Of a DNA stretch of 64,000 nucleotides, positions 1-12,496 are shown in pieces (the first letter of the stretch is position 1; the number at the start of each line of letters is the position of its first letter). Below the pieces are notes generated by a model, which saw nothing but the letters and a program-made list of their open reading frames with translations, did no database searches and was not told where the DNA came from. This stretch comes from Phocoena phocoena (Eukaryota; Chordata; Mammalia; Artiodactyla; Phocoenidae), in assembly GCF_963924675.1 (NCBI RefSeq), contig NC_089232.1:34174842-34238841 (forward strand), in the 5' to 3' direction. Made by a program: the position numbers and the translations under genes.

Positions 1-554
1 TGAAAGAAAATAACATTAATGCTACAAAGTTCATCTTTGTTCATATTTGTTTTCTTAAATCCTTCTTTTGGGAATATCCAAGAATCTTTTAACTATACTC
101 TATCTTAGCATATTAAGAGTTTTGAAAGAAAGTATTGATTGTACTTGAAAAAGAAAACTGAATGAAATATTTTGAGATACATAATATGTCATGAAATTTT
201 CTAACTTATTTGCAAATATTTCTGCCAGTATCAATAAACCCCTAAAATTACAGGATAAACTGCATTAATTAAAGAGCAGCACTATGTATTTAGAACCTGG
301 AAGTTGTGTTTTTGAATTCACAATGGTGCTGCTGTGTATCTTAGCAAAAATTAATTTTACCTCTTTTCCACTAAGGCAATTACATTCAGCTACAGAGACA
401 TTTTCTCAGCAGAACCTGAACATTTAAACTTTATGTACATTTTAGTATGTTTATATCTCAAGGAACTCCCCTAACTTTGAAGAACTTTAATTTCTATTGA
501 GCATATGAACCCTCTACAAATCTTGAATCAATCACAAATAAAAATGGCACTATT
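1..554. other. AT-rich unique DNA, no gene seen
   Basis: No open frame of note and no repeat family that I recognise. The sequence is AT-rich and ends exactly at the left target-site duplication (544-554) of the adjoining SINE. Confidence 0.5.
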
Positions 555-902
555 GGGCTTCCCTGGTGGTGCAGTGGATAAGAATTTGCCTGCCAATGCA
601 GGGGACATGGGTTCAAGCCCTGGTCCGGGAAGATCCCACATGCTGCGGAGCAACTAAGCCTGTGCGCCACAACTACTGAGCCTGCACTCTAGAGCCCGTG
701 AGCCACAACTACTGAGCCCACGTGCCACAACTACTGAAGCCCGTGCACCTAGAGCCCGTGCTCTGCAACAAGAGAAGCCACCGCAATGAGAAGCCTGTGC
801 ACCACAATGAAGAGCAGCCCCCGCTCGTTGCAACTAGAGAAAGCCCACGCACAGCAACAAAGACCCAACGCAGCCAAAAATAAAATAATAAAAATTTAAA
901 AG
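555..902 (+). mobile_element. CHR-type tRNA-derived SINE, long form
   Basis: The element begins 'gggcttccctggtggtgcag' and has a B-box-like pol III promoter segment (gggttcaagccc, around 610). A body of repeated 'cacaactactga' units follows, and it ends in an A/T-rich tail. A perfect 11-bp target-site duplication, atggcactatt, lies at 544-554 and 903-913, so both ends are defined. The long CHR form is known from cetaceans, hippos and ruminants. It is non-coding and depends on L1 enzymes for mobility. The right duplication abuts the 3' end of an older antisense L1. Confidence 0.93.
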
Positions 903-1553
903 ATGGCACTATTTTCTTTTTTATTATTCAATTTATTTAAACTGAAAAACAACACAAATATTTTGCCCATTTCTCTCACCCCCTCATCCCACCCCCACAA
1001 CCACCAATATGTTCTTTGTATCTACAAGCCTGGTTTTTTTAACATATATATTTTTTTTAGATTTCACATATAAGAGAGATTATATGGTATTTTCCTTTCC
1101 ATCTGACTTGTTTCACTTAGCATAATGCCCTTGAGGTCCATCCATGTTGTTGCAAATGGCAAGATTTCATTAGTTTTATGGCTGAATTATACACACACCA
1201 CAATTTCTTTATTCATTCATCCATTGATAGACCCTTAGGTTGTTTTCATGTCTTGGCTATTGTAAATAATGCTGCAATGAACACAGTGGTGCATATTTCT
1301 TTTTGAATTAGTGTTTTCATTTTCTTTGGATAAATACTCAGAAGTGGGATTGCTGGATCATATGGTAGTTCTATTCTTAATTTTTTGAGGAACCTCCATA
1401 CTGTTTTCCATAGTGGCTACACCAATTTACATTCCCATCAATGGTGTACAAGGGTTCCCTTTTCTCCACATTCTCGCCAACACTTGTTATTTCTAGTCTT
1501 TTTGATAATGGTCTTTCTAACAGGTGTGAGGCAATATCTCACTGTGATTTTTA

Positions 1554-1762
1554 GGTTTTTGTTTGTTTTAAATATTTACTTATTTGACCCCGCTGGGTCA
1601 TAGTCGTGAGGATCTTAGTTGTGGCATACAGGATCTTTAGTTGCGGCATGTGGGAATTTTTTGTTGCGGCATGCAGAATCTAGTTCCCTAGCCAGGGATC
1701 AAACCCAGGCCCCCTACATTGGGAGCATGGAGTCTTAACTGCTGGGCCACCTGGGAAGTCCC
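1554..1762 (-). mobile_element. CHR-related tRNA-derived SINE, minus strand
   Basis: Read on the minus strand the element starts 'gggacttcccaggtggccca', a variant of the CHR/cetartiodactyl tRNA-SINE head. It includes the B-box-like complement of 'agggatcaaacccaggcc' and ends in an A-rich tail (T-rich on plus, near 1560-1580). It lies inside the old L1. The L1 text is duplicated around it: tctcactgtgattttta at 1537-1553 against tctcattgtggtttt at 1763-1777. The mismatches imply considerable age. The exact subfamily is not resolved. Confidence 0.8.
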
Positions 1763-2332
1763 TCTCATTGTGGTTTTGATTTGCATCTCCCTGATGATTA
1801 ATGAAGTAGAGTATCTTTTCATGTACTTGTTGGCAATCTGTAAGTCTTCTTTGGAAAAATGTCTATTCATATCTTCTGTCCATTTTTTATCAGATTGTCT
1901 GGATTTTTCCTATTGAGTTGTATGTGTTCTTTATATACTTTGGGTATTAACCCCTTATCAGATATAAGATTTGTAAATATTTTCTCCCATTTAGTAGTTT
2001 GCCTTTTCATTCTGTTAATGGTTTCCTTTGCTGTGCAGAAGCTTTTCAGTGTGATGTAGTCCCACTTGTTTCTTTTTGCTTTTGTTCCTTTTGTTTTTGG
2101 TGTCAGATTCAAAAATTCATCTCTAAGACTTATGTCAAGGAGCTTTCTGCCCAAGTTTTCTTATAGGAGTTTCATGGATTCAGGTCTTACATTCAATTCT
2201 TTAATCCATTTTGAGTTAATTTAGGGTATCATTTGGAAGTAGCGGTCAGTTTCATACTTTTGCATGTGGCTGTCCAATATTCCCAACACCATTTTTTAAA
2301 GAGACTGTCTTTTCCACACTGTACATTCTTTT

Positions 2333-3232
2333 TCATAAATGAATTGACCATGTATCTGTGGGTTTATTTCTGGACTCTCTATTCTGTCCCATTGATCTAT
2401 TTTTATGCCCATACCACACTGTTTTAATTACTATAGCTTTGAAATATTGTTTGTAATTAGGGAATAAAATTGCTCCAACTTCGTTCTTCTTTCTCAAGAT
2501 TGCTTTGGCTATTTGGGGTCTTTTGCGATTCCATACAAATTTTAGAACTGTTTGTATTACTTCTGTGAAAAATGCCATTGGAATTTTGCTAAGGATTCCA
2601 TTTATAATTTGCTTTAGGTAGTATGGACATTTTAACAATATTATTTCTTCTAATTCATGAGCACAGAAGATCTTTCCATTTATTTGTATTGTCTTCAATT
2701 TCTTTTATTAAACTCTTATAGTTTTCAATATAGAGGTCTTTCACTTCCTTGGTTAAATTTATTCCTAGGCATTTTATTCTTTTGATGCAATTGTAAATGG
2801 GATGGTTTTCTAACTTATCTTTCTGATAATTCATTATTAGTATATAGAAACACAACAGATTTTTTGCGTATTTTGTATCTCGTAACTTTACTGAATTTGT
2901 TTATTATTTCTATCAGTTTTCTGATGGAGTGTTTGGGGTTTTCTATATATAATATCATGTCATCTGCAAATAGTGACGGTTTTACTTCTTTCTTTCCAAT
3001 TTAGATTCCTTTTTGTTTCTTTTTCTTGCCTAATTGCTCTGGCTAGGGCTTCCAAGACTAAGCTGAATAGAAGTGGTGGGAATGAGCATTCTTGTCTTGT
3101 TCCTGATCTTAGAAGAAAAGCTTTTAGCTTTTCACCATTGAGTATGATGTTAGGTGTGAGCTTGTTATATATGACCTTTATTATGTTGAGGTACCTTCCC
3201 ACTATAACTTCCTTGTTGAGAGTTTTTATCAT
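2333..3232 (-). pseudogene. LINE-1 ORF2 reverse transcriptase remnant
   Basis: This is the most readable part of ORF2 in the old antisense L1. Intact ORF2 is about 1,275 residues with an N-terminal endonuclease, a central reverse transcriptase and a C-terminal cysteine motif. Here only short frames of 60-120 residues survive. They cover the end of the RT palm (FADD at 2959-2970, in a frame of its own) and the downstream '[20 protein letters not shown]' block. A preceding frame at 2960-3232 carries the conserved '[20 protein letters not shown]' RT segment. Frameshifts and stops rule out function. The host gene set is not affected. Confidence 0.82.
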
Positions 3233-4308
3233 AAATGGATATTAATTTTCTCAAATGTTTTCTATGCATCTATTGAGATGATTACTTTCATCTTCATTTT
3301 ATTAAAGTGGTGTATCACACTGACTGGTCTTTGGGTGTTAAACCATTCTTGAATCCCTGGGATAAATCCCACTTGCTCATGGTGTATGATCCTTTTAGCA
3401 TATTGTTGAATTTGGTTTGCTAATATTTGTTGACGACTTCTGCATCTATGTTCATCAGAGATAATAGCCTGCAATTTTATTTTTTTCATATTGTCTTTGT
3501 CTGGTTTTGGTATCAGGGTAGTGTAGGTCTTGTAAAATGAGTTTATAAGAACTCCTTCTTCTTCTATTTTTTGGAAGAGTTTGCTAAGTATTGATATTAA
3601 TTCTTTGAATGTTTGGTAGGATTCACCAGTGAACCCATCTGGCCCTAGATTTTTGTTAATTGGGGGATTTTTGATTACTCATTCAATCTCCTTACTAGTA
3701 AGCAATCTGTTCAGACTTTCCTTTTCATCATGATTCAGTCTTGGTAGGTTGTGTGTTCCTAGGAATTTAGCAGTTTATTCTCGGTTGTCCAGTTTTTTAG
3801 CATATAATTGTTCATAGTGGTCCCTTATGACCCGTTGCATTTCTGTGTTATCAGCTGTAATCTCTCCTCCTCATATTCTGATTATATTTACTCGAGTCCC
3901 CTCTCTTTTTTCTTGGGAGTCTAGCTAAAGATGTGTCAATTTTGTTTATATTTTCTAAGAACCAGCTCTTAGTTTCATTGATTTTTTTCCTATTTTCTTT
4001 TTAGTCTCTATTTCATTTATTTCTGCTCTAATCTTTGTTATTCCCTTCCTTCTACTAATTTTAGGCTTCATTTGTTGTTCTTCTTCTAGTTCCTTGAGGT
4101 GTAAAGTTAGGTTTTTATCTGAGACTTTTCTTGTTTCTTGAGGTAAGCATTTATTGCTATATACTGTTTTCTTCATGTAGGCTTGAGGGTTACTATAAAA
4201 AATAATAGTTAACATATTTTCAGACAATGAACATGGAAATTTCACATAACTTTCAGCTAAATTTGAGTAGGATACGTAAGACCAGTAAAATTAAGACTGA
4301 ATTTTCTC

Positions 4309-5225
4309 GAAATGAGCTAGGCGATTGGTTCAAGATAGCAGAGTAGAAGGACGTGCACTCACTCTCTCTTGCAAGAGCACCGAAATCACAACTAACTGCT
4401 GAAAAATCATCAACAGGAAGACACTGGAACTCACCAAAAATGATACCCACATCCAAAGACAAAGGAGAAACCATCACAATAAAATCAAATCCCATAACTG
4501 CTGGGTGGGTGACTCACAAACTGGAGAACAATTATACCACTGAGGTCCACCCACAGGAGTGAAGGTTCTGAGCCCCACGTCAGGCTTCCCAACCTGGGGG
4601 TCCAGCAACAGGAGTAGCAATTCCCAGAGAATCAGACTTTGAAGGCTACTGGGATTTGATTGCAGGATTCTGACAGGACTGGGGGAAACAGAGACTCCAT
4701 TCTTGAAGGGCACACATAAAGTAGTGTGCACATCAGGACCCGGGGGAAGGAGTAGTGACCCCATAGGAGACTGAACCAGACCAACCTGCTAGTGTTGGAG
4801 GGTCTCCTGCAGAGGCAGGGGTGGTTGTGGCTCACTGCAGGGACAAGGACACTGGCAGCAGAAGTTCTGGGAAGTACTCCTTGGTGTGAGCCCTCCCAGA
4901 GTCTGCCATTAGCCCCACCAAAGAGCCTGTAGCCCCCAGGGTTGGGTCACCTCAGGCCAAACAACCAACAGGGAGGGAACTCAGCCCCACCCATCAGCAG
5001 ACAGGCAGATTAAAGTTTTACTGAGCTCTGCCCAACAGAGCAACACCCAACTCTACCCACCACCAGTCCCTCCCATCAGGAAGCTTGCACAAGCCTCTGA
5101 GATAGCCTCATCCGCCAGAGGGCAGACAGCAGAAGCAAGAAGAACTACAATCCTGCAGCCTGTGGAACAAAAACCACATTCACAGAAAGAAAGACAAAGT
5201 GAAAAGGCAGAGGGCTATGTACCAG
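4309..5225 (+). promoter_or_regulatory. 5'UTR/internal promoter region of LINE-1 element A
   Basis: This is the non-coding leader upstream of the ORF1 start. Its first bases read 'gattggttcaagatagcaga', which resembles the 'aagatggcggag' YY1-type site near the start of many mammalian L1s but with two changes in the core, so YY1 binding is probably weakened. The leader is about 0.9 kb, shorter than in element B (2.0 kb). Promoter function is inferred from the L1 family, not shown by the sequence. Confidence 0.6.
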
Positions 5226-6095
5226 ATGAAGGAACAAGATAAAACCCCAGAAAAACAACTAAATGAAGTGGAGATAGGCAACCTTCCAGAAAAAGAATTC
5301 AGAATAATGATAGTCAAGATGATCCAGGACCTCGGAAAAAGAATGGAGGCAAAGATCGAGAAGATGCAAGAAATGTTTAACAAAGAACTAGAAGAATTAA
5401 AGAACAAACAAGCAGAGATGAACAATACACTAACTGAAATGAAAACTACACTAGAAGGAATCAATAGCAGAATAACTGAGGCAGAAGAATGGATAAGTGA
5501 CCTGGAAGGCAGAATGGTGGAATTCACTGCCACAGAACAGAATAAACATAAAAGAAAGGAAAGAAATGAAGACAGCCTAAGAGACCTCTGGGACAGCATT
5601 AAACACAACAACATTCGCATTATGGGGACCCAGAAGGAGAAGAGAGAGAGAAAGGACCTGAGAAAATATTTGAAGAGATTATAGTCAAAAACTTCCCTAA
5701 CATGGGAAAGGAAATAGCCACCCAAGTCCAGGAAGTGCAGAGAGTCCCAGACAGGATAAACCCAAGGAGAAACACAACGAGACACATAGTAATCAAATTG
5801 ACAAAAATTAAAGACAAAGAAAAATTATTAAAAGCAACAAGGGTAAAAAGACAAATAACATACAATGGAAATACCACAAGGTTAACAGCTGATTTCTAAG
5901 CAGAAACACTACAAGCCAGAAGGGAGTGGCATGATATATTTAAAGTGATGAAAGGGAAGAACATACAACCAAGATTACTCTACCCGGCAAGGATCTCATT
6001 AGATTCGACAGAGAAATCAAAAGCTTTACAGACAAGCAAAAGCTAAGAGAATTCAGCACCACCAAACACAACAATTGCTAAAGGAACCTCTCTAA
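5226..6095 (+). pseudogene. LINE-1 ORF1 (RNA-binding chaperone), frameshifted
   Basis: In intact L1, ORF1p is a trimeric coiled-coil RNA-binding protein that packages L1 RNA in cytoplasmic particles. Here the chosen ATG (5226, MKEQ...) matches the ORF1 start in the second L1. An in-frame upstream ATG at 5217 is possible. The first part is open to 5684 and shows a heptad-rich coiled coil (around 'EKMQEMFNKELEELKNKQAE'). A frameshift near 5630 moves the RNA-binding and C-terminal part to another frame (5702-5899, 'MGKEIATQVQEVQRVPDRIN'). Further breaks follow before the stop at 6093-6095. It is non-functional. Confidence 0.87.
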
Positions 6096-6153
6096 GTGGG
6101 AAACACAAGAAAAGAAAAGGACCTACCAAAGAAAACCCATAACAATTAAGAAA

Positions 6154-9100
6154 ATGGTAAAAGGTAAATACATATCAATAGTCATCTTAAATGTGAATGG
6201 ATTAAATGCTCCAACCAAAAGACAGGCTCACTAAACGGATACAAAAACAAGACCATATATATGCTGTCTACAAGAGACCCACTTCAGACCTAGGGACACA
6301 TACAGTCTGAAACTGAGGGGATGGAAAAAGATATTCCATGCAAATTGAAATCAAAAGAAAGCTGAAGTGGCAATACTCATAGCAGATAAAATAAACTTTA
6401 AAATAAAGAATGTTACAAGAGACAAGGAAGGACACTACATAATGATCAAGGCATCAATCCAAGAAGAAGATATAACAATTATAAATATATATGAACCCAA
6501 CATAGGAGCAACTCAATACATAAGGCCACTGCTAACAGCTATAAAAGAGGAAATTGACAGTAACACCGTAATAGTGGGGGACTTTAACATCTCACTTAAA
6601 CCAATGGAGAGATCAACCAGACAGAAAATTAATAAGGAAACACAAGCTTTAAATGACACAAGAGATCAGATAGATTTAATTTATATTTATAGGACAGTCC
6701 ATCTAAAAACAGCAGATTACACTTTCTTCTCAATTGCACACGGAATATTCTCTAGGACAGATCACATCTTGAGGCACAAATCAAGCCTCGGTAAATTTAA
6801 GAAAATTGAAATCATATCAAGCATCTTTTCTGACCACAGCACTATGAGATTAGAAAACAATTACAGGGAAAAACACATAAAAAACACAAACACATGGAGG
6901 CTAAACAATACATTACTAAATAACCAACAGATCACTGAAGAAATCAAAGAAGAAATCAAAAAATACCTAGAGACTGATGACAAAGGAAACACAACCATCC
7001 AAAATCTATGGGATGCAGCAAAAGCAGTTCTAAGAGGGAAGTCTATAGCAATACAAGCCCACCTCAAGAAACAAGAAAAATCTCAAATAAACAATCTAAA
7101 CTTACACCTAAAGGAACTAGAGAAATAAGAACAAACAAAACCCAAAGTTAGTAGAAGGAAAGAAATCATAAAGATCAGAGCAGAAATAAATGAAATAGAA
7201 ACAAAGAAAACAACAGCAAAGATCAATAAAACTAAAAGCTGGTTCTTTGAGAAAATAAACAGAATTGATAAACCTTTAGCCAGACTCATCAATAAAACGA
7301 GGGAGAGGACTCAAATCAATAAAATTAGAAATGAAAAAGAAGTTGCAACAGACACTGCAGAAATACAAAGCACCATAAGAGACTACTACAAACAACTCTA
7401 TGCCAATAAAATGGACAACCTAGAAGAAATGGACAAATTCATACAAGGTATAACCTTCCAAGGGTGAACCAGGAAGGAGTAGAAAATATGAACAGACCAG
7501 TCACAAGTAATGAAATTGAAACTGTGATTAAAAATCTTCCAACAAACGAAAGTCCAGGACCAGATGGCTTCACAGGTGAATTCTATCAAATATTTAGAGA
7601 AGAGCTAACATCTATCCTTCTCAAAGTCTTCCCAAAAAGTGCAGAGGAAGGAACACTCTCAAACGCATCCTACAAGGCCACCATCACCCTGATACCAAAA
7701 CAAGACAAAGATACTACAAAAAAAGAAAATTAGAGACGAGTAGCACTGATGAATATAGATGCAAAAATCCTCAACAAAATACTACAAACAGAATCTAACA
7801 ACACATTAAAACGATCATACACCATGATCAAGTGGGATTTATCCCAGGGATTCAAGGATTCTTCAATGTATGCAAATCAATCAGTGTGATACACCATATT
7901 AACAAATGAAGAATAAAAACCATATGATCATCTCAATAGATGTGGAAATAGCTTTTGACAAAATTCAACACTCATTTATGATAAAAAAAAAAAAAAACTC
8001 TCCAGAAAGTGGGCACAGAGGGAACCTACCTCAACATCATAAAGACCATATGACAAACCCACAGCAAACATCATTCTCAATGGTGAAAAACTGAAAGCAT
8101 TTCCTCTAAGATCAGGAACAAGACAAGGATACCCACTCTCACCACTATTATTCAACATAGTTTTGGAAGTTTTAGCCACAGCAATCAGAGAAGAAAAAGG
8201 AATCCAAATTGGAAAAGAAGTAAAACTGTCACTGTTTGCAGATGACATGATACTATACAGAGAAAATCCTAAAGATGCCAGCAGAAAACTACTAGAGCTA
8301 ATCAATGAATTTGGTAAAATTGCAGGATACAAAATTAATACACAGAAATCTGTTGCATTCCTATATACTAACAAGAGAAAATCAGAAGGAGAAATTAAAG
8401 AAACAATCCCATTCACCATTGCAACAAAAAGAATAAAATAACTAGAAATAAACCTACCTAAGGACGTAAAAGACCTGTACTCAGAAAACTATAAGACACT
8501 GATGAAAGAAATCAAAGATGACACAAACAGGTGGAGAGATATACCATGGAAGAATCAATATTGTGAAAATGACTATACTACCCATAGCAATCTACAGATT
8601 CAATGCAATCCCTATCAAATTACCAATGGCATTTTTTACAGAACTAGAACAAAAAATATTTTAAAATTTGTGTGGAGACACAAAAGACTCCAAATAGCCA
8701 AAGGAATCTTGAGGGAAAAAAATGGAACTGGAGGAATCAGGCTCCCTGACTTCAGACTATACTACAAAGCTACAGTAATCAAGACAATATGGTACTGGCA
8801 CAAAAACAGAAATATAGATCAATGGAACAGGATAGAAAGCAAAGAAATAAAACCATGCAGCTATGGATCTATGACAAAGGAGGCAAGTATATACAATGGA
8901 GAAAAGACAGCCTCTTCAATAAGTGGTGCTGGGAAAACTGGACAGCTACCTATAAAAGAATGAAATTAGAACACTCCCTGAAACCATACACAAAAATAAA
9001 CCCAAAATGGATTAAAGACGTAAATGTAAAACCAGATACTATAAAACACTTAAAGGAAAACATAGGAAGAACACCCTTTGACATAAATCACAGCAAGATC

Positions 9101-9866
9101 TTTTTTGATCCACCTCCTAGAGTAATGGTAATAAAAACAAACAAATGGGACCTAATGAAACTTTTGCACAACAAAGGAATGTATAAACAAGATGAAAAGA
9201 CAACCCACAGAATGGGAGAAAATACTTGCATACAAATCAATGGACCAAGGGTTAATCTCCAAAATATATAAACAGCTCATGCAGCTCAATATTAAAAAAA
9301 CAGACAACCCAATCCAAAAATGGGCAGAAGACCTAAATAGACATCTCTCCAAAGAAGATATACAGATGGCCAAGAGACGCATGAAAAGCTGCTCAACATC
9401 ACTAATTATTAGAGAAATGCAAATCAAAACTACAATGAGGTATCACCTCACACCGGTTAGAATGAGCATCATCAGAAAATCTACAAACAACACATGCTGG
9501 AGAGGGTGTGGAGAAAAGGGAATCCTCTTGCACTGTTGGTGGGAATGTACATTGATACAGCCACTCTGGAGAACAGTATGGAGCTTCCTTAAAAAACTAA
9601 AAATAGAATTACCATATGACCCATCAATCCCACTACTGGGCATATACCCAGAGAAAACTATAATTCAAAAAGATACATGCACCCCAATGTTCACTGCAGC
9701 ACTATTTACAATAGCCAGGTCATGGAAGCAACCTAAGTGCCCACTGACAGATGAATGGATAAAGAAGATGTGGCACATATATACAATGGAATATCACTCA
9801 GCCATAAAAAGGAACGAAATGGGGTCATTTATAGAGACGTGGATGGACCTAGAGACTGTCATATAG
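6154..9866 (+). pseudogene. LINE-1 ORF2 (endonuclease/reverse transcriptase), broken
   Basis: ORF2p nicks DNA and reverse-transcribes L1 and SINE RNA at the nick. The start ATG at 6154 begins 'MVKGKYISIVILNVNGLNAP', the usual L1 endonuclease N-terminus, but a frameshift and stop follow within 30 codons. The rest survives in pieces. The endonuclease and linker lie at 6367-7128, ending at a TAA in the linker. RT follows at 7464-7733 ('NESPGPDGFTGEFYQ') and 8163-8441, with the catalytic FADD at 8235-8246. The C-terminal cysteine motif ([18 protein letters not shown]) lies in 9192-9866. The final stop comes about 20 codons earlier than in element B because a CAG has become TAG. At least six breaks make it inactive. 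Confidence 0.9.
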
Positions 9867-10156
9867 AGTGAAGTAAGTCAGAAACAGAAAAACAAATATT
9901 GTATATTAACGCATATATGTGGAATCTAGAAAAATGGTACAAATGAACCAGTTTGCAAGGCAGAAATAGAGACACAGGTGTAGAGAACAAACGTATGGAC
10001 ACCAAGGGGGGAAAAGTGGGAGGGTGGTGGTCGTGTGATGAATTGGGAGATTGGGATTGACATGTATACACTAATATGTATAAAATAGGTAACTAATAAG
10101 AACCTGATGTATAAAAATATTAAATTAAATTTTTTTATAAAAGACTGAATTATCTC

Positions 10157-12074
10157 ATCCTCTAGCTCCTTAAGAAGTCATTGAATTTTTGGAATTATTT
10201 TACATTCAGTTTAAATTCCACACAAAATAGTAATGATCTCTTTTTTTTATACTTGAACATCTATAAAAAGCAATGTAAAAGGAATAATTTAATATTACAG
10301 CAAAGATACTGAAGTGGAAGAACTTTTTTAAGAGACAAAGTATTTTCATCATGAAAACATCTACTTTTCATTTTTTGTTGGTGTTACTGTTTTAAAAGTA
10401 TAAAGAGGAGAAGGGGAAAATATTCACCATCTTTCCTAATAGCAGTAAAGCTTGGTGTCTTGTGAAGAACTCATGTTTGAGTATTTCTCTGCCACTTTTT
10501 TTGACCTGTGGGCCAGCAAGTCAGCTATCACGAGCCTTAAGTAGTGAGTCCTCAGAAAGCATTTCTAAAGATGAAGAACTCTACGAATAGGATAAGTGTG
10601 TTTTGACCAAACACAGTTGCTTGGAACCATTTATGGATGAGCCATAAATGGAACTGAATGCCATCTCCACTCCAATTTTTCTTCCTCCCCCCGTTCCTGC
10701 ACACAAAAAACCTATTGTAGAAAGCAGCCGTGTAGGTTGCCAGAAGCCCAGCAAAGCCATATTAACGATATGACCCTTTATGATACAAGTTTATTTATAT
10801 TCAGTGAAGTGGGTTACTGACAGTTTGGCCATTAATTTGCTGTTTATAAATCGTATTTTCCTTGTGTAGTAACCACAAGACTTTGACATTCACAGTCGTG
10901 TTGAAAGAAACAAGTTTATTAAAGAAGGCGAAAGAAAAAAAGATTGGTTCTTTGAAGTTCACCAAATTGCACATGTCAGCCCACTAAGTAAAATTCTGGT
11001 CTTGAAAAACAGCAAAATGCCTAGTATAGGGGAAAGAGAAGGGAACGCGCTGTGTGTATTCAATTCACACGTTGAAGAGGAATCAGACCAGCAAAGAAAA
11101 TCGAAGTATTCCAACCCCTAAAGAAACATAATCCGAAGTTTATATCCGATGGTTTATGGGAGTTTATTGGAATATACAACAGGGTTCATGTCGTGTGTCA
11201 CAAGGTGAAGCCTGTTCGCTGGTGATTTACAAGCCACATGTGCCAGCGTTACTGTAATTTATAGAACGCAGATGGTCCCGGGGTGCCCCGCTGACTTGTA
11301 GTTGAATCAGGACCTAAGCCCCGTGTGTCATCTGCTCTGGGTACCTCAGGCTCACTTCCAAAATTACGCACCAACATATTTCTGTTCTGAACTGTAAGAT
11401 TCCAGAGATCCTTACCTTGTAACAGATGCAACTTAAAAAAAACTGCAGCAGAGGTGGGAAAAGAGTTAGGCTAGGAAGGGACCCGATTTTTTCTCCCTCT
11501 GCCCAAAGAAAGGTGGTTTCAGTCTCTTTAACTTCCTCGGGCAGTTTTCATCAATAGGTGTGTCACTACTTTATTATTAACAGAGAAATAAGATGCTGCA
11601 TTTCAAACTGTGTATCTCTGCTACACAGAAAAATCATTAAAAGGGAAAAGAGGAAGGCTAATAAGGTATTTTAAATTTTTGCCTATTTCTGATATAAAGT
11701 ACCAAAAAGCCTCCTTCCCTAGCCACCTTCAAAACTGTTATATAATTGTGTCTTTATTACAAATCCTCTTTATTACCCTCAGAGGATATGGTTCAGAGAG
11801 ATGTAATAATGTGAGATGATGGATGTCTACAGAATGGATTGACCTTTTTCAAAAGATTGTTTTATCAGCACTTTAATTCACAAATTAAGGCACGTGTTGG
11901 TTTTGAAGTGGCTTTCAGGACCTTCATCTGAAGTTTCTAGCACTCCTTGTACTGGTGTTAACACATTTCATGTTGCGTTTGAACCTCTGTCGGCCAAGGA
12001 GCAGTCAGAGAAGAAAGGACCCTTGAAGTTCCATTTGTGCTGCTCAGACATCTCCCTTCGAGCTTTTTATTGAG
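10157..12074. other. Unique non-coding DNA, no gene recognised
   Basis: I see no repeat family and no convincing exon. Open frames here are short (60-69 codons) and unlike known proteins. The blocks 10770-10900 and 11140-11280 have balanced composition and no simple repeats, so they could be conserved non-coding DNA, but I cannot test that. Confidence 0.5.
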
Positions 12075-12077
12075 ATA

Positions 12078-12093
<16 letters not shown>
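12075..12093. repeat. (AT)n microsatellite next to SINE tail
   Basis: About nine AT units run straight into the poly-T (reverse-complemented poly-A tail) of the next SINE. This is a common place for microsatellites to grow. Confidence 0.85.
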
Positions 12094-12109
<16 letters not shown>

Positions 12110-12300
12110 GCAGTACGCGGGCCTCTCACTGTTGCGGCCTCTCCCGTTGCGGAGCACAGGCTCCGGACGCGCAGGCTCAGTGGCCAGGGCTCACGGGCCC
12201 AGCCACTCCGCGACATGTGGGATCTTCCCGGACGGGGCACGAACCCGTGTCCCCTGCATCGGCAGGCGGCCTCTCAACCACTGCGCCACCAGGGAAGCCC
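12094..12300 (-). mobile_element. CHR-type SINE, short cetacean form, minus strand
   Basis: The 5' end of the element (minus strand) is 'gggcttccctggtggcgcag' at 12281-12300. The B-box-like segment, the 'ggctgggcccgtgagcc' body and the poly-A tail (T-run 12094-12109 on plus) are all in order. It is essentially full length. The GC-rich body creates open frames on both strands that are not genes. A clear target-site duplication is not seen. Confidence 0.92.
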
Positions 12301-12496
12301 CTACTGAGTTGAACAATTCGGCAATCACAAACACGTGCCTGAATAACGGGCTCTAGCACCCATGCACACTGCCACCAAGAGGTCCCACGTCTCCATTCCA
12401 GCCGGCCCTCGCAGCCCTGGGGATGGCGGAAAGGACAAGAAAAAGTATGCCCAGTGCACCCTTGCACAGTTCAGTGGGGAGCACAACACTCCAGAA

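Larger units (their letters stand above)
914..4175 (-). mobile_element. Old antisense LINE-1, 5'-truncated, split by a SINE
   Basis: The minus strand reads as the 3' two-thirds of L1: the 3'UTR lies near 914-1080 and ORF2 remnants continue to about 4175, where similarity stops. The end position is my estimate. Translated pieces on the minus strand are L1 reverse transcriptase and C-terminal sequence, for example '[11 protein letters not shown]' in 1867-2154 and '[20 protein letters not shown]' in 2333-2698. The RT catalytic FADD codons are still visible at 2959-2970 (minus). Many stops and frameshifts separate the pieces, so it is long dead. A minus-strand SINE at about 1554-1762 interrupts it, which makes the L1 the older insertion. 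Confidence 0.88.
4309..10140 (+). mobile_element. Near-complete LINE-1 (element A), 5.8 kb
   Basis: The order is typical of L1: a 5'UTR of about 0.9 kb beginning near 4309, ORF1, ORF2, a short 3'UTR and a T/A-rich end. A 16-bp target-site duplication with one mismatch flanks it: aagactgaattttctc at 4293-4308 and aagactgaattatctc at 10141-10156. The sequence just before the left copy (tt|aaga) fits the L1 endonuclease TT|AAAA preference. Both ORFs are broken, so it cannot move by itself. Its 5'UTR differs from that of the second large L1 at 25029-32342. It inserted about 130 bp beyond the truncated end of the older antisense L1. Confidence 0.93.

Noticed and set aside
555..640. tRNA-like segment with B-box
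   Set aside because: It is the tRNA-derived head of a SINE with a target-site duplication, not a functional tRNA gene.
6367..7128. 253-codon frame that could be taken for a host gene
   Set aside because: Its translation is the L1 ORF2 endonuclease and linker, in register with neighbouring L1 pieces and bounded by the L1 target-site duplications.
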